Below are positions 17,246 to 26,377 of a DNA stretch of 64,000 nt, piece after piece. Source of the stretch: Synechococcus sp. CS-1328 (GTDB lineage: Bacteria > Cyanobacteriota > Cyanobacteriia > PCC-6307 > Cyanobiaceae). The first letter of the stretch is position 1. Each line of letters opens with the position of its first letter. Where the stretch lies: assembly GCF_025128095.1 (NCBI RefSeq), contig NZ_JAHLYT010000024.1, positions 1 through 64,000 of the forward strand, given 5' to 3'. The translations under genes and the position numbers were made by a program. Below the pieces are notes generated by a model, which was given only the letters and a program-made list of their open reading frames with translations, had not been told where the DNA came from and ran no database searches.

Positions 17246-18145
17246 ATGCAGACCGCCGTCGGTCCACCCGCTGGACTGCGCCAGGACGTTCGGCTCGGTG
17301 ACTACACCACCTGGAAGGTGGGTGGTCCGGCGGCCTGGTTCGCCGAGCCTGCCAGTCAGCTGGAACTGCTGGCCCTGGTGAGCTGGGCGATCAGCGAGGG
17401 CCTACCGCTGCAGTGCATCGGGGCCGGCTCCAACCTGCTGATCTCGGATGCCGGGCTCGACGGCCTGACCCTCTGCCATCGGCGCCTGCAGGGCAGCCGT
17501 CTCGACGCCCACGATGGCCTGGTGGTGGCCGAAGCGGGAGAGCCGATCCCCACCCTGGCGCGGCGGGCCGCCCGGGCCGGGCTGAGCGGTCTGGAATGGG
17601 CGGTGGGCATCCCCGGCACGGTGGGAGGTGCCGCCGTGATGAACGCCGGCGCCCAGGGGGGCTGTACGGCGGAGTGGCTGGAGTCGGTGCGGGTGGTGGA
17701 TCCGCAGCGGCCGCAGCACCCCTTCGACCTGCGCGCCACCGAGCTCGACTTCGCCTACCGCCACAGCCGGCTCCAGCAGGAACGGCTGATCGTGCTCTCC
17801 GCCCGCTTCCGGTTGAGCCCCGGCCACGACCCCGCCGCGGTGACCGCCCGCACCAGCAGCAATCTGCACAGCCGCACCAGCACCCAGCCCTACCAGCAAC
17901 CGAGCTGCGGCAGCGTCTTCCGAAACCCCGAACCCCAGAAGGCCGGACGGTTGATCGAGGAGCTAGGGCTCAAGGGTCTCAGCATCGGCGGCGCCCAGGT
18001 GTCACCGCTGCATGCCAATTTCATCGTCAACACCGGTGCGGCCCGCGCCGCCGACATCGATGCCCTGATCCAGGCGGTTCAGGCGCGGGTGCGGCAATAC
18101 CACGGCATCGAGCTCCATCCAGAGGTGAAACGGCTCGGGCTCTAA
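17246..18145 (+). CDS. murB: UDP-N-acetylenolpyruvoylglucosamine reductase
   Basis: About 299 aa from ATG 17246 (GTG 17243 immediately before it is also possible), five bases after the murC stop. FAD-dependent reduction of the enolpyruvyl group to give UDP-MurNAc. Marks: [59 protein letters not shown] (FAD site), FAYRHSRLQ, and [24 protein letters not shown] with the catalytic serine region. It ends in the conserved HPEVKRLG. This is the shorter type II form. Confidence 0.96.
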   Translation: MQTAVGPPAGLRQDVRLGDYTTWKVGGPAAWFAEPASQLELLALVSWAISEGLPLQCIGAGSNLLISDAGLDGLTLCHRRLQGSRLDAHDGLVVAEAGEPIPTLARRAARAGLSGLEWAVGIPGTVGGAAVMNAGAQGGCTAEWLESVRVVDPQRPQHPFDLRATELDFAYRHSRLQQERLIVLSARFRLSPGHDPAAVTARTSSNLHSRTSTQPYQQPSCGSVFRNPEPQKAGRLIEELGLKGLSIGGAQVSPLHANFIVNTGAARAADIDALIQAVQARVRQYHGIELHPEVKRLGL

Positions 18146-18166
18146 CCTGAGCGGAGTTTCCCAACC

Positions 18167-18511
18167 GTGATGGCTGGCTTCGGTCTTCCCAATTTCGGTC
18201 AACTCACCGAAGCCTTTCGCAAAGCTCAGCAGATCCAGCAGGACGCCCAGAAACTGCAGGACGAGCTCGATGCCATGGAGATCGAGGGCAGCAGCGCCGA
18301 TGGACGGGCCAGCGTCTGGCTCACCGGCAACCAGCAGCCCCTGAAGGTGCGCCTCAGTGCCGAACTGGTGGCAGACGGCGCTGAGGCCACCGAAACGGCC
18401 ACCATGGAGGCGCTCAAGGCCGCCTACGACCTCTCCACCAGCACCATGAAGGAGCGGATGGAAGAACTGACCGGCGGCCTCAATCTCAACCTGCCCGGCA
18501 TGGGGGGCTGA
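18167..18511 (+). CDS. ebfC: YbaB/EbfC-family nucleoid-associated protein
   Basis: 114 aa from GTG 18167 (ATG 18170 is the next codon). Small DNA-binding dimer. The N-terminal helix [20 protein letters not shown] then [17 protein letters not shown], a short beta sheet ([20 protein letters not shown]) and the C-terminal helix region ([29 protein letters not shown]) follow the family plan. It lies just after murB on the same strand and may be transcribed with murCB. Confidence 0.92.
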   Translation: MMAGFGLPNFGQLTEAFRKAQQIQQDAQKLQDELDAMEIEGSSADGRASVWLTGNQQPLKVRLSAELVADGAEATETATMEALKAAYDLSTSTMKERMEELTGGLNLNLPGMGG

Positions 18512-18545
18512 GCTGGTACGACCCGAGGGCTGAGGCCCACGGGGA

Positions 18546-19589
18546 TCAGTCCTGTTCCAGATCCTGGCTGGCCTGCTGCCGTTGTCGCCGCCGCGACAGC
18601 TGGCGCAGGGGGGCGGCCAGACGCAACGCCTCACCATCGCCGCGCTGGCGATCACTGACCTTGAGCGGGATCGCCGCCGCTGTGGCCTCGACCTCCGCCA
18701 GGCACTGGCCGTACAGGGCATAGCGATCCCAGTCCGAACCAAGGCTGCAGCCCGGATCCTGCTGATGGCGGCAGTTGCGGAAGCGGCAGGGCTGCTCGGC
18801 CAGACGCTGCCGTATCTCGGGGAACAGCTGCGCCAGTGCCTCCGGCTGGGCTGGCAACACGGGGCGGTTGAATCCCGGTGTATCGGCCAGCAGCACCCCC
18901 TCCGCCAACGGAAACAGCTCCACATGGCGGGTGGTGTGGCGGCCCCGCTGCAATCGCCCCGACACCGCCGCCACCCGCAGGTCCAGATCGGGCCGCAGGG
19001 CGTTGAGCAGGCTGCTCTTGCCCACTCCGGAGGGACCACAGAACACGGTGATGCCCCGGATGCCCAGGCGGGCATGCAGGGCCTCCAGGCCGGCGCCCGT
19101 GGCAGAGGAGACCGGCAGGGGGTCATAGCCCCACTGGCGCAGCCGGTCGCACCAGTGGTGCAGCAGGGCGGCCTCGCTGAGATCGGCCTTGGCCACCACC
19201 AGCTCGACCCGGCAGCCGGTGGCTTCCGCGGTGAGCAGGAAACGGGTCAGCTGCAGGGGGTCGACGGCCGGCTGCTGCAGGGCCACCACCACCACGATCC
19301 GCTCCACGTTCGCCACCGCCGGCCGTTCCAGCAGATTGCGGCGTGGTCGCACCCGCTCGATCGCGGCCCGGCCACTGGTCCAGTCGAGTCCGCCCAGCTC
19401 GACATGATCCCCCACAGCGACCTGCTGGCCGCTCTTGTCGAGCCGGGTACGGCGGGTGCAGAGCAGGCGCTCACAGCCATCGGGACCGGGCCGATCGAGC
19501 CGCACCCAGCAGAAGTTGGCCAGCAGGGCGACCACCTGGCCGGCACAGATCATCTCGGTGTTGATCTCACCAGGGTGCTCAGGCGCCAT
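18546..19589 (-). CDS. rsgA: Ribosome small-subunit biogenesis GTPase RsgA
   Basis: 347 aa from ATG 19589, whose first codons overlap the tusA stop by 11 bases. A circularly permuted GTPase that assists late 30S maturation. An OB-fold N-terminus (DHVELGGLDWTSGRAAIERV) is followed by VVAKADL (G4), GPSGVGKSSLLNAL (G1, near residue 185) and DTPGFNRP (G3). The zinc-binding tail CRFRNCRHQQDPGC with a preceding histidine-rich loop closes the protein. Last gene of the grpE-dnaJ-tusA-rsgA series. Confidence 0.93.
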   Translation of the reverse strand: MAPEHPGEINTEMICAGQVVALLANFCWVRLDRPGPDGCERLLCTRRTRLDKSGQQVAVGDHVELGGLDWTSGRAAIERVRPRRNLLERPAVANVERIVVVVALQQPAVDPLQLTRFLLTAEATGCRVELVVAKADLSEAALLHHWCDRLRQWGYDPLPVSSATGAGLEALHARLGIRGITVFCGPSGVGKSSLLNALRPDLDLRVAAVSGRLQRGRHTTRHVELFPLAEGVLLADTPGFNRPVLPAQPEALAQLFPEIRQRLAEQPCRFRNCRHQQDPGCSLGSDWDRYALYGQCLAEVEATAAAIPLKVSDRQRGDGEALRLAAPLRQLSRRRQRQQASQDLEQD

Positions 19590-19890
19590 GGCGACAAATC
19601 CAGAGGCGCACGCTGCCGTCGTCCCTTGGTGCCTGGCGCAGGCCATGGCCATCGGTCGCCATGCCCTGACTCACCATCGTCAGCGGCTCGCCGGGATCCA
19701 GGTCGACCTGCAGCCAGGCCCCGTCAGGGATCCTCTCGAGGGCCAGGCGGGTGCGAATGAAGTTGAGCGGACAGGGGGTACCGACCAGATCGAGGCAAGC
19801 GGCGATCGCGGTCTGTTCAGGGGCCTGTGCAGGGGGCTGATCAGGGGCCGGCTCTGCCCCGCCGGACGATGACGGAGCTGCGGCACTCAT
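19579..19890 (-). CDS. TusA-like sulfurtransferase-family protein
   Basis: 103 aa from ATG 19890, overlapping the dnaJ stop by four bases (ATGA). After a Pro/Ala-rich head comes the TusA/SirA fold: [20 protein letters not shown], with the CPxN/P cysteine that would carry persulfide sulfur, then [20 protein letters not shown] and a final beta strand VRLWICRHG. It may supply sulfur for cofactor or tRNA thiolation. Its conserved place between dnaJ and rsgA does not reveal a partner. Exact role unknown. Confidence 0.85.
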   Translation of the reverse strand: MSAAAPSSSGGAEPAPDQPPAQAPEQTAIAACLDLVGTPCPLNFIRTRLALERIPDGAWLQVDLDPGEPLTMVSQGMATDGHGLRQAPRDDGSVRLWICRHGA

Positions 19891-21008
19891 CCGCCGAAGA
19901 GCCCTCCGAACAGGCCGCTCTTGTGATGGTGCCGATGGCCCTTGCTGGTGTGGTGGCCAGCCAGTTCCTCCAGCAGCTCCCGCTCCTCACCCGAGAGCTT
20001 GGTGGGCAACTGCACCTTGACGGTGAACAGGTGGTTGCCACGGGCGACGGGATTGCCGAGCTTCGGCACCCCCTTGCCCTGCAGGGTGAGCACGGCGCCG
20101 GGCTGGGTGCCGGCCGGGATCTCCAGCTCGGTGGTGCCGTCCACGGTCTCCACCTCAATGGTGTCGCCGAGGATCGCCTGCAGATAACTGAGCGTCGCCT
20201 GCGACTGGATGTTGAGCCCCTCGCGGCGCAACTGGGGATGGGGCTGCACCGTGAGAAACACGTACAGATCCCCGGCCGGGCCGCCGCGCTGGCCGGCATT
20301 GCCTTCGCTGGCCACCCGCAGCCGGGTGCCCGAATCGACCCCGGCGGGAATGTTGATCCGCAACTTCTTGCGCACCTGCTGCAGCCCCTGGCCGCCACAG
20401 GCGTTGCACGGGTCGGCGATCACCTGGCCACTGCCTTCACAATTGGGGCAGGGGGCCACCTGGGTGAAGCTGCCGAAGGGTGTACGGGTGGCGCGGCGAA
20501 CCTGGCCGGCACCGCCGCAGGTGCCGCAGGTGGTGGGGCCACTGCCGGCCTTGGCGCCGGAGCCACTGCAGGTGGTGCAGGTTTCGAGATGGCGGATCTG
20601 CACATCCTTCTCCAGGCCGGCAATGGCCTCGGCGAAGCTGATCGTCAGATCGAGGCGAAGATCGTCTCCCTGGCGGGGCCCACGGCGCCGGGCCCCGCCA
20701 GACGCTGCCGCGCCACCGAAGCCGCTGAAGAAGGTTTCAAACAGATCGGCGAAACCGCCCATGTCGCCCACATCGGGCATGCCGGCGGAACCCCCCAGAC
20801 CGGCTTCCCCGAACTGGTCGTAGCGGGCGCGGGTCTGGGGATCGCTCAGCACCTCATAGGCACGACCGATCTCCTTGAATTTGTCCTCCGCACCCGCATC
20901 CTTGTTGATGTCCGGGTGGTACTGACGCGCCAGGCGGCGGTAAGCCCGCTTCAGGGTTTCGGCATCGGAGTCGCGACCGACGCCCAGCAGCTCGTAGTAA
21001 TCGGCCAT
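19887..21008 (-). CDS. dnaJ: Chaperone protein DnaJ (type I Hsp40)
   Basis: 373 aa from ATG 21008. J domain 1-70 with the HPD triad ([20 protein letters not shown]), a short Gly/Phe region, then four CxxCxGxG zinc-binding repeats ([32 protein letters not shown]). The two C-terminal substrate-binding beta domains end the protein with a His-rich, Gly-rich tail ([18 protein letters not shown]). It delivers substrates to DnaK and stimulates its ATPase. The start codon overlaps the grpE stop by one base. Confidence 0.96.
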   Translation of the reverse strand: MADYYELLGVGRDSDAETLKRAYRRLARQYHPDINKDAGAEDKFKEIGRAYEVLSDPQTRARYDQFGEAGLGGSAGMPDVGDMGGFADLFETFFSGFGGAAASGGARRRGPRQGDDLRLDLTISFAEAIAGLEKDVQIRHLETCTTCSGSGAKAGSGPTTCGTCGGAGQVRRATRTPFGSFTQVAPCPNCEGSGQVIADPCNACGGQGLQQVRKKLRINIPAGVDSGTRLRVASEGNAGQRGGPAGDLYVFLTVQPHPQLRREGLNIQSQATLSYLQAILGDTIEVETVDGTTELEIPAGTQPGAVLTLQGKGVPKLGNPVARGNHLFTVKVQLPTKLSGEERELLEELAGHHTSKGHRHHHKSGLFGGLFGG

Positions 21009-21694
21009 CAGCCGCCCTGCTCCTGACGCGGTTCAGCATCGCCGCTCGGGCCGGGGCCCATCGACACCTTGACCAGGGCGTGGCGCAGCACGGTGCCATT
21101 GAGCTGATACCCCCGCTGCAGCTCAGCGACCACCACATCCTCGGGGTGCTCCTCGCTGGGTTCCCGCATCACCGCTTCATGGAGACTGGGATCAAACGGC
21201 TCACCCTCCACCCGCATCGGCGAGACGCCCAACTGCTTGAACACATCGACCAGCTGCTTGTAGAGGCCCTGGTAGCTGCGGTGCAGGGTCTGGGCCTCCT
21301 CACTCTGGGGATTGAGCTGCTGGCGGGCGCGATCGAAGTTATCGACCACCGGCAGAATCTCCTTGAGGGTGGAGCAGGTGATCTGCTGACGCAGATCCTC
21401 CTGTTCACGGCTCTGGCGTTTGCGGAAGTTGTCGAAGTCCGCGGCGATGCGCATGTACTGGCTGCGCAGGCTGTCGTTGTCGGTCTGCAGTGCCGCCAGC
21501 CGCTGCTCCAGGGCAGGCACGGACTGATCGCTGGCAGGCGGGTTGTCGCCCGCGACGGCTTCGCCCATGCCGGTGGGACTCTCGCCCATGGCGGGGGAGT
21601 CGGTGCCGTCGACGGCAGCCCCCTCAACGGAGACGCCCTCAGCATCAACGGGCACGGAACTGGCCTCGGTCATCGGATGGGTGTCACCACTCAT
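21008..21694 (-). CDS. grpE: Nucleotide exchange factor GrpE
   Basis: 228 aa from ATG 21694. The first 60 residues are acidic and low complexity; a long coiled coil follows ([38 protein letters not shown]), then the four-helix and beta head with [26 protein letters not shown] and the closing [20 protein letters not shown]. It promotes ADP release from DnaK. First gene of the overlapping grpE-dnaJ-tusA-rsgA operon and divergent from pilB across 100 bases. Confidence 0.96.
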   Translation of the reverse strand: MSGDTHPMTEASSVPVDAEGVSVEGAAVDGTDSPAMGESPTGMGEAVAGDNPPASDQSVPALEQRLAALQTDNDSLRSQYMRIAADFDNFRKRQSREQEDLRQQITCSTLKEILPVVDNFDRARQQLNPQSEEAQTLHRSYQGLYKQLVDVFKQLGVSPMRVEGEPFDPSLHEAVMREPSEEHPEDVVVAELQRGYQLNGTVLRHALVKVSMGPGPSGDAEPRQEQGG

Positions 21695-21794
21695 GCTGAC
21701 TGGAGCGCAAATCGGATCTAGACATGTTGGAACTCAGGGCCCTCCTCCCACAAGCGGCGGAAGCCCGCACCTTTGAACCCAGCGGTTCCGGCCC

Positions 21795-23699
21795 ATGACT
21801 CTCACTCCCACCCGTCCAGTCGCCGAAGCCCAGTCTCCCGAACAGCAGCGACTGGAAGTGGAGCTGCTGCTTGGCGAACCGGTGCTGCGGCCCGAGGATC
21901 TGGAGCGAGCCGATCACGGCCTGCTCGCCGACGACCAACCGATCCGCTTCACCCGCTGGAAGGAACTGGGCTGTCTGCCCCTGCAGCGCGACGGTCAGAC
22001 CCTGCAGGTGGCCATTCCCACCCACTGGGGCCCCGCCAGCCAGCAGAGCCTGGCGGAAGAACTGACCGGCGCGGGCCTGACCGCCTCGTTCAACCTCGCC
22101 CTGGCCAGTGACCTGAGCGAGCGACTGGAGAATCCCGAAGCCGCCACATCTCCTGAGGCACCAACCTCGGCCATCGCTGCTGCTGCCGCCATCACCAATG
22201 GGATGGACAGCCGTGGCGCTGACGCGTTCGATTTCGACGACGACGGCGAGGACGAGGGCAGCGAGGACCAGGCCAACTTCACGATCCAGACCCGATCCCT
22301 GATCGAAGATCTGGCGATCTCGATGGGTGGCAGCGAGCTCAAGGAGGTCAAGGACGAGACCCAGGAGCTGGAGGTCAACAGCGAATCGGCCAACGCGTCA
22401 CCGATCGTGAGCCTGGTGGATCGGATCCTGATCGAGGCCCTGAGCGCCGGCGCCAGCGACATTCACATCGAACCTCAGGAACATGCCCTGGAGGTGCGCT
22501 TCCGTCAGGACGGTGTGCTGCAGAAACACTTCGAGGATCTGCCCAAAAGCCTGATCCCGGCGGTGACCTCCCGCTTCAAGATCATGGCGGACCTGGACAT
22601 CGCCGAGCGGCGCATGCCCCAGGATGGCCGCATCCGCCGCACCTTCCGCGGCCGGAAGATGGATTTCCGGGTCAGCACGCTGCCAACCCGACTCGGAGAG
22701 AAAGTGGTGCTGCGTCTGCTCGACAGCGGCGCCACCCAGCTGGGTCTGGACACCTTGATCACGGATCCGCAGACCCGCGAGGTCGTCCGCAGCCTCGGCT
22801 CCAAACCGTTCGGGATGATCCTGGTGACGGGACCCACCGGTTCCGGTAAGTCGACGACCCTGTATTCGCTGCTGGCGGAACGGAACAACCCGACGATCAA
22901 TATCTCCACGGTCGAGGATCCGATCGAATACACCCTCAAGGGAATCACCCAGACCCAGGTGAACCGCGACAAGGGGCTTGATTTCAGCGTGGCCCTACGG
23001 GCCTTCATGCGGCAGGACCCCGATGTGCTGCTGGTGGGGGAAACCCGCGACGTGGAGACCGCCAAGACCGCCATCGAAGCGGCACTCACCGGTCACCTGG
23101 TGCTGACCACCCTCCACTGCAACGACGCACCCAGCGCGATCGCCCGCCTCGACGAGATGGGCGTGGAACCCTTCCTGGTCAGCGCCTCGCTGCTGGGCAT
23201 CGTCTCCCAGCGGCTGCTGCGGCGCGTCTGCGTGCACTGCCGCCAGAGCTACCGGCCCACACCGGAGGAGCTGGGCCGCTTCGGGCTGCTGGCGGGACGC
23301 GAAACCAAAGTGACCTTCTTCCGGGCCAACAAGCAGCCCCCCACAGGCCCCCACACCTGCCCGATCTGCCAGGGCAGTGGCTACAAGGGCCGGGTGGGGG
23401 TCTATGAAGTGCTGCGGATCAACGAAGAGATCGCCGCTGCCATCGCCAAGCGCGCCACCACGGACGTGCTGCGGCGACTGGCTCTGGAAAGCGGCATGAA
23501 AACGCTGCTGGGCTACGGCCTTGATCTTGTCCGCAACGGCGACACCACGCTTGAGGAGGTGGAACGGATGCTGCTCACCGACACCGGCCTGGAATCGGAG
23601 CGGCGGGCGCGCATGCTCTCCACACTCACCTGCTCAAACTGTGGCGCCGGCCTGCGGGAAGAGTGGCTGGAATGCCCCTACTGTCTGCAAAGCCGCTAG
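21795..23699 (+). CDS. pilB: Type IV pilus assembly ATPase PilB (GspE family)
   Basis: 634 aa from ATG 21795. Powers pilus extension. The N-terminal MshEN-like part is followed by an acidic linker (DAFDFDDDGEDEGSEDQ) and the ATPase core: LVTGPTGSGKSTTLYSLL (Walker A), EDPIEYTLKGITQTQVN (Asp box), DPDVLLVGETRD (Walker B) and LTTLHCNDAPSAIARL (His box). The usual tetracysteine zinc site is split between CVHCRQ and CPICQGSG. An additional C-terminal zinc ribbon (CSNCGAGLREEWLECPYC) is present. First gene of pilB-pilT-pilC. Confidence 0.96.
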   Translation: MTLTPTRPVAEAQSPEQQRLEVELLLGEPVLRPEDLERADHGLLADDQPIRFTRWKELGCLPLQRDGQTLQVAIPTHWGPASQQSLAEELTGAGLTASFNLALASDLSERLENPEAATSPEAPTSAIAAAAAITNGMDSRGADAFDFDDDGEDEGSEDQANFTIQTRSLIEDLAISMGGSELKEVKDETQELEVNSESANASPIVSLVDRILIEALSAGASDIHIEPQEHALEVRFRQDGVLQKHFEDLPKSLIPAVTSRFKIMADLDIAERRMPQDGRIRRTFRGRKMDFRVSTLPTRLGEKVVLRLLDSGATQLGLDTLITDPQTREVVRSLGSKPFGMILVTGPTGSGKSTTLYSLLAERNNPTINISTVEDPIEYTLKGITQTQVNRDKGLDFSVALRAFMRQDPDVLLVGETRDVETAKTAIEAALTGHLVLTTLHCNDAPSAIARLDEMGVEPFLVSASLLGIVSQRLLRRVCVHCRQSYRPTPEELGRFGLLAGRETKVTFFRANKQPPTGPHTCPICQGSGYKGRVGVYEVLRINEEIAAAIAKRATTDVLRRLALESGMKTLLGYGLDLVRNGDTTLEEVERMLLTDTGLESERRARMLSTLTCSNCGAGLREEWLECPYCLQSR

Positions 23700-23708
23700 A
23701 GACGCGCC

Positions 23709-24788
23709 ATGGACGTGATGATCGAGGATCTGATGGGCAAGCTGGTGGAGGATGGCGGCAGCGATCTCCACCTCAGTGCCGGGATGCCTCCGTATGGACG
23801 CTTCAACGGCCAGCTGCGGCCGATGACGGAGACACCGTTGCAGGAGGAAGACTGCAACCGGCTGATCTTCATGATGCTGAACAACGCCCAGCGCAAGCAA
23901 CTGGAACAGACCTGGGAACTGGACTGCTCCTATGGCCTCAAGGGCGTGTCCCGCTTCCGGGTGAATGTCTATCGCCAACGCGGCACCTACGCCGCTTGCC
24001 TGCGGGCCCTTGGCAACAAGATTCCCACACTGGACATGCTGGGACTGCCGCCGATCGTGGAGGAGATGAGCCATATCCCCAAGGGCCTGGTGTTGGTGAC
24101 CGGCCCGACAGGCTCCGGCAAGACCACCACACTGGCGGCGATGCTGGATCACATCAATCATACCCGGGCTGAACATATTCTCACAATTGAAGATCCGATC
24201 GAGTTCACCTATCGATCAGACAAGAGCATGATTCACCAGCGTCAGCTCAACGACGACACCCGCAGCTTCGCCAATGCCCTGCGGGCTGCCCTGCGGGAAG
24301 ATCCGGATGTGATCCTGGTGGGGGAAATGCGCGACCTGGAAACGATCCAGCTCGCCATCAGCGCCGCCGAAACCGGTCACCTGGTGTTCGGCACTCTGCA
24401 CACCAGTTCCGCCTCCCAGACGGTGGATCGCATGGTGGATGTGTTCCCGCCGATCCAGCAGACACAGATTCGGGTGCAGCTGAGCAGCAGCCTGATGGCG
24501 GTGTTCTCCCAGACCCTCTGCCGCCGCTGGAATGTCAAGCCGGGTCAGTTCGGGCGGGTGATGGCCCAGGAGATCATGATCAATACGCCCGCCATCGCCA
24601 ACCTGATCCGCGAGGGCAAGACCGCCCAGCTCTATTCCCAGATGCAGACCGGAGCCAGCCTCGGCATGCAGACTCTGGAAAAGGCACTGGCGGATCTGGT
24701 GATGGCCGATGAGGTGAAGCTGGATGAGGCGATCACCAAGACCGCCAAACCGGAAGAACTGCGCCGCCTGATCGATCAGCTCTCCTGA
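23709..24788 (+). CDS. pilT: Type IV pilus retraction ATPase PilT
   Basis: 359 aa from ATG 23709, nine bases after pilB. Depolymerises pili to drive twitching and DNA uptake. PilT marks: GSDLHLSAGMPPYGRFNGQL near the N-terminus, LVLVTGPTGSGKTTTLAAML (Walker A), TIEDPIEFTYRSDKSMIHQR, DPDVILVGEMRDLETIQLAI (Walker B), FGTLHTSSASQTVDRMVDVF, and AQEIMINTPAIANLIREGK, close to the AIRNLIRE motif needed for retraction in PilT proteins. Confidence 0.96.
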   Translation: MDVMIEDLMGKLVEDGGSDLHLSAGMPPYGRFNGQLRPMTETPLQEEDCNRLIFMMLNNAQRKQLEQTWELDCSYGLKGVSRFRVNVYRQRGTYAACLRALGNKIPTLDMLGLPPIVEEMSHIPKGLVLVTGPTGSGKTTTLAAMLDHINHTRAEHILTIEDPIEFTYRSDKSMIHQRQLNDDTRSFANALRAALREDPDVILVGEMRDLETIQLAISAAETGHLVFGTLHTSSASQTVDRMVDVFPPIQQTQIRVQLSSSLMAVFSQTLCRRWNVKPGQFGRVMAQEIMINTPAIANLIREGKTAQLYSQMQTGASLGMQTLEKALADLVMADEVKLDEAITKTAKPEELRRLIDQLS

Positions 24789-24808
24789 CTTCCTTCACCT
24801 GAACGGCC

Positions 24809-26071
24809 GTGCCCACCTTCGTTGCCACCTATAAAAACAACAGGGGCAAACAGCTCAGCCTCAACGTGACTGCGACCGACGCCACCACGGCCAAGCGCAC
24901 CCTGCGGCGGCGCGGCATCCAGGCCACGTCGATCAAACAACAGATCGACGCCAGATCGTCCGCAGGCAAGGGTGCCGCCAAGCGGCCAGGCGGCGGCAGC
25001 CTGATGGACCAGATCAACGGCTTGCTGGAGGGCAAACCAGGCATCAAGGAAAAGGCCCTGTTCGCCAGCAAGATGTCTGCCCTGGTGGATGCGGGAGTGC
25101 CGATCGTGCGGGGCCTCAACCTGATGGCCGCCCAGCAGAAACACCCCCTGTTCAAGCGGGCCCTCACCGCCATTGGCCAGGATGTGAGCCAGGGAGACAG
25201 CCTCGGTATCGCCATCCGCCGCTGGCCCAAGGTGTTCGACAAGCTCACGATCGCCATGATAGAAGCGGGAGAAGTGGGCGGCGTGCTCGATGAAACCCTG
25301 AAACGCCTCGCCAAGTTGCTGGAAGACAGCGCCAAACTCCAGAACCAGATCAAGGGTGCCCTGGGCTATCCGATCGCTGTGCTGGTGATCGCCATCCTGG
25401 TCTTCCTGGGGATGACGATCTTTCTGATTCCCACCTTCGCCGAGATCTTCGACAGCCTGGGCGCCGAACTGCCAGCCTTCACCCAGATGATGGTGGATCT
25501 GAGTGCCACGCTCCGATCGAGTTTCTCCCTGTATCTGGTTGGAGGTCTGATTCTCTTCGCCTGGCTGTTCGGTCGTGTGTACGCCACCCCCACGGGCAGG
25601 AGAAAAATTGATGCGGCCGTCCTGAAAATTCCCCTGTTTGGCGACCTGATTCGCACATCGGCTACGGCCCAATTCTGCCGCACCTTCAGTTCCTTAGCCA
25701 AGGCAGGCGTACCGATTCTGCTGGCGCTTGAGATCGTGCGAGAAACAACAAGCAACACCATTATCTCCGACGCGATCGATGCAAGCCGAAGAGATATCCT
25801 TGAAGGCGTCCCCCTCAGCGTCGCTATTGCGCGCAAAAATGTGTTTCCCGAGATGGCCGTCGGCATGATGGCCATCGGCGAAGAAACCGGCGAATTGGAT
25901 GCCATGCTCACCAAGGTTGCAGACTTTTATGAAGACGAAGTTTCAGCCACTGTCAAAGCGCTCACCTCGATGTTGGAGCCCGCCATGATCGTATTCGTGG
26001 GGGGCATCGTGGCCTCTATTCTCCTAGCCATGTACCTGCCGATGTTCTCCGTGTTCGACAAAATCAGATAG
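24809..26071 (+). CDS. pilC: Type IV pilus inner-membrane platform protein PilC (GspF family)
   Basis: 420 aa from GTG 24809. Couples PilB/PilT to pilin insertion and removal. Two GspF cytoplasmic helical domains are visible (FASKMSALVDAGVPIVRGLN and FCRTFSSLAKAGVPILLALE) with membrane segments after each (YPIAVLVIAILVFLGMTIFL; LYLVGGLILFAWLFG; AMIVFVGGIVASILLAMYLP). The last third of the gene, from about 25,560, is visibly more A+T-rich than the upstream genes. No strong terminator follows; a MITE-like repeat begins 19 bases after the stop. Confidence 0.95.
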   Translation: MPTFVATYKNNRGKQLSLNVTATDATTAKRTLRRRGIQATSIKQQIDARSSAGKGAAKRPGGGSLMDQINGLLEGKPGIKEKALFASKMSALVDAGVPIVRGLNLMAAQQKHPLFKRALTAIGQDVSQGDSLGIAIRRWPKVFDKLTIAMIEAGEVGGVLDETLKRLAKLLEDSAKLQNQIKGALGYPIAVLVIAILVFLGMTIFLIPTFAEIFDSLGAELPAFTQMMVDLSATLRSSFSLYLVGGLILFAWLFGRVYATPTGRRKIDAAVLKIPLFGDLIRTSATAQFCRTFSSLAKAGVPILLALEIVRETTSNTIISDAIDASRRDILEGVPLSVAIARKNVFPEMAVGMMAIGEETGELDAMLTKVADFYEDEVSATVKALTSMLEPAMIVFVGGIVASILLAMYLPMFSVFDKIR

Positions 26072-26377
26072 AAAGATTAAGCCTAATTCAGGGCACCTCG
26101 AAAAATTCGGGATTATCGAGATCCGGCAATTAGAAACTCATTGCATCATCAGGCCAGACTGTAGTGCTTCGTCTTGGTAGAGGCTATTTTTCGAGGTTCC
26201 CTTCAATGAAAGATAGACATTTACAATAACTCGACCAATTTCGACATCGAGATCTTTTGATGCCGGCAAGGGTCTGGAGATCTGCCTGTTGAGAAATCAT
26301 CGTCAAGACAGGGGCAGGAGTCTCAGGCTCCACCTGCCTGGTGTGCTCAGGAGCGCTGGCTGCTTTCAACCTGATGA
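26072..26377. other. Intergenic region between pilC and the YhiN-type flavoprotein
   Basis: About 300 A+T-richer bases at the tail-to-tail junction of pilC and the minus-strand flavoprotein gene. They hold the MITE-like repeat (26091-26201); the remainder (26206-26377) shows no gene or clear terminator. Confidence 0.5.
26091..26201. mobile_element. MITE-like element, 111 bp with 16-bp terminal inverted repeats
   Basis: The left end (26091-26106, GGGCACCTCGAAAAAT) and right end (26186-26201, ATTTTTCGAGGTTCCC) are inverted repeats matching at 15 of 16 positions. Both are flanked by the same four bases TTCA (26087-26090 and 26202-26205), as expected for a target duplication. The interior is A+T-rich and has no coding capacity. 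It resembles a non-autonomous derivative of a DNA transposon; no matching transposase occurs in this window. Confidence 0.65.
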
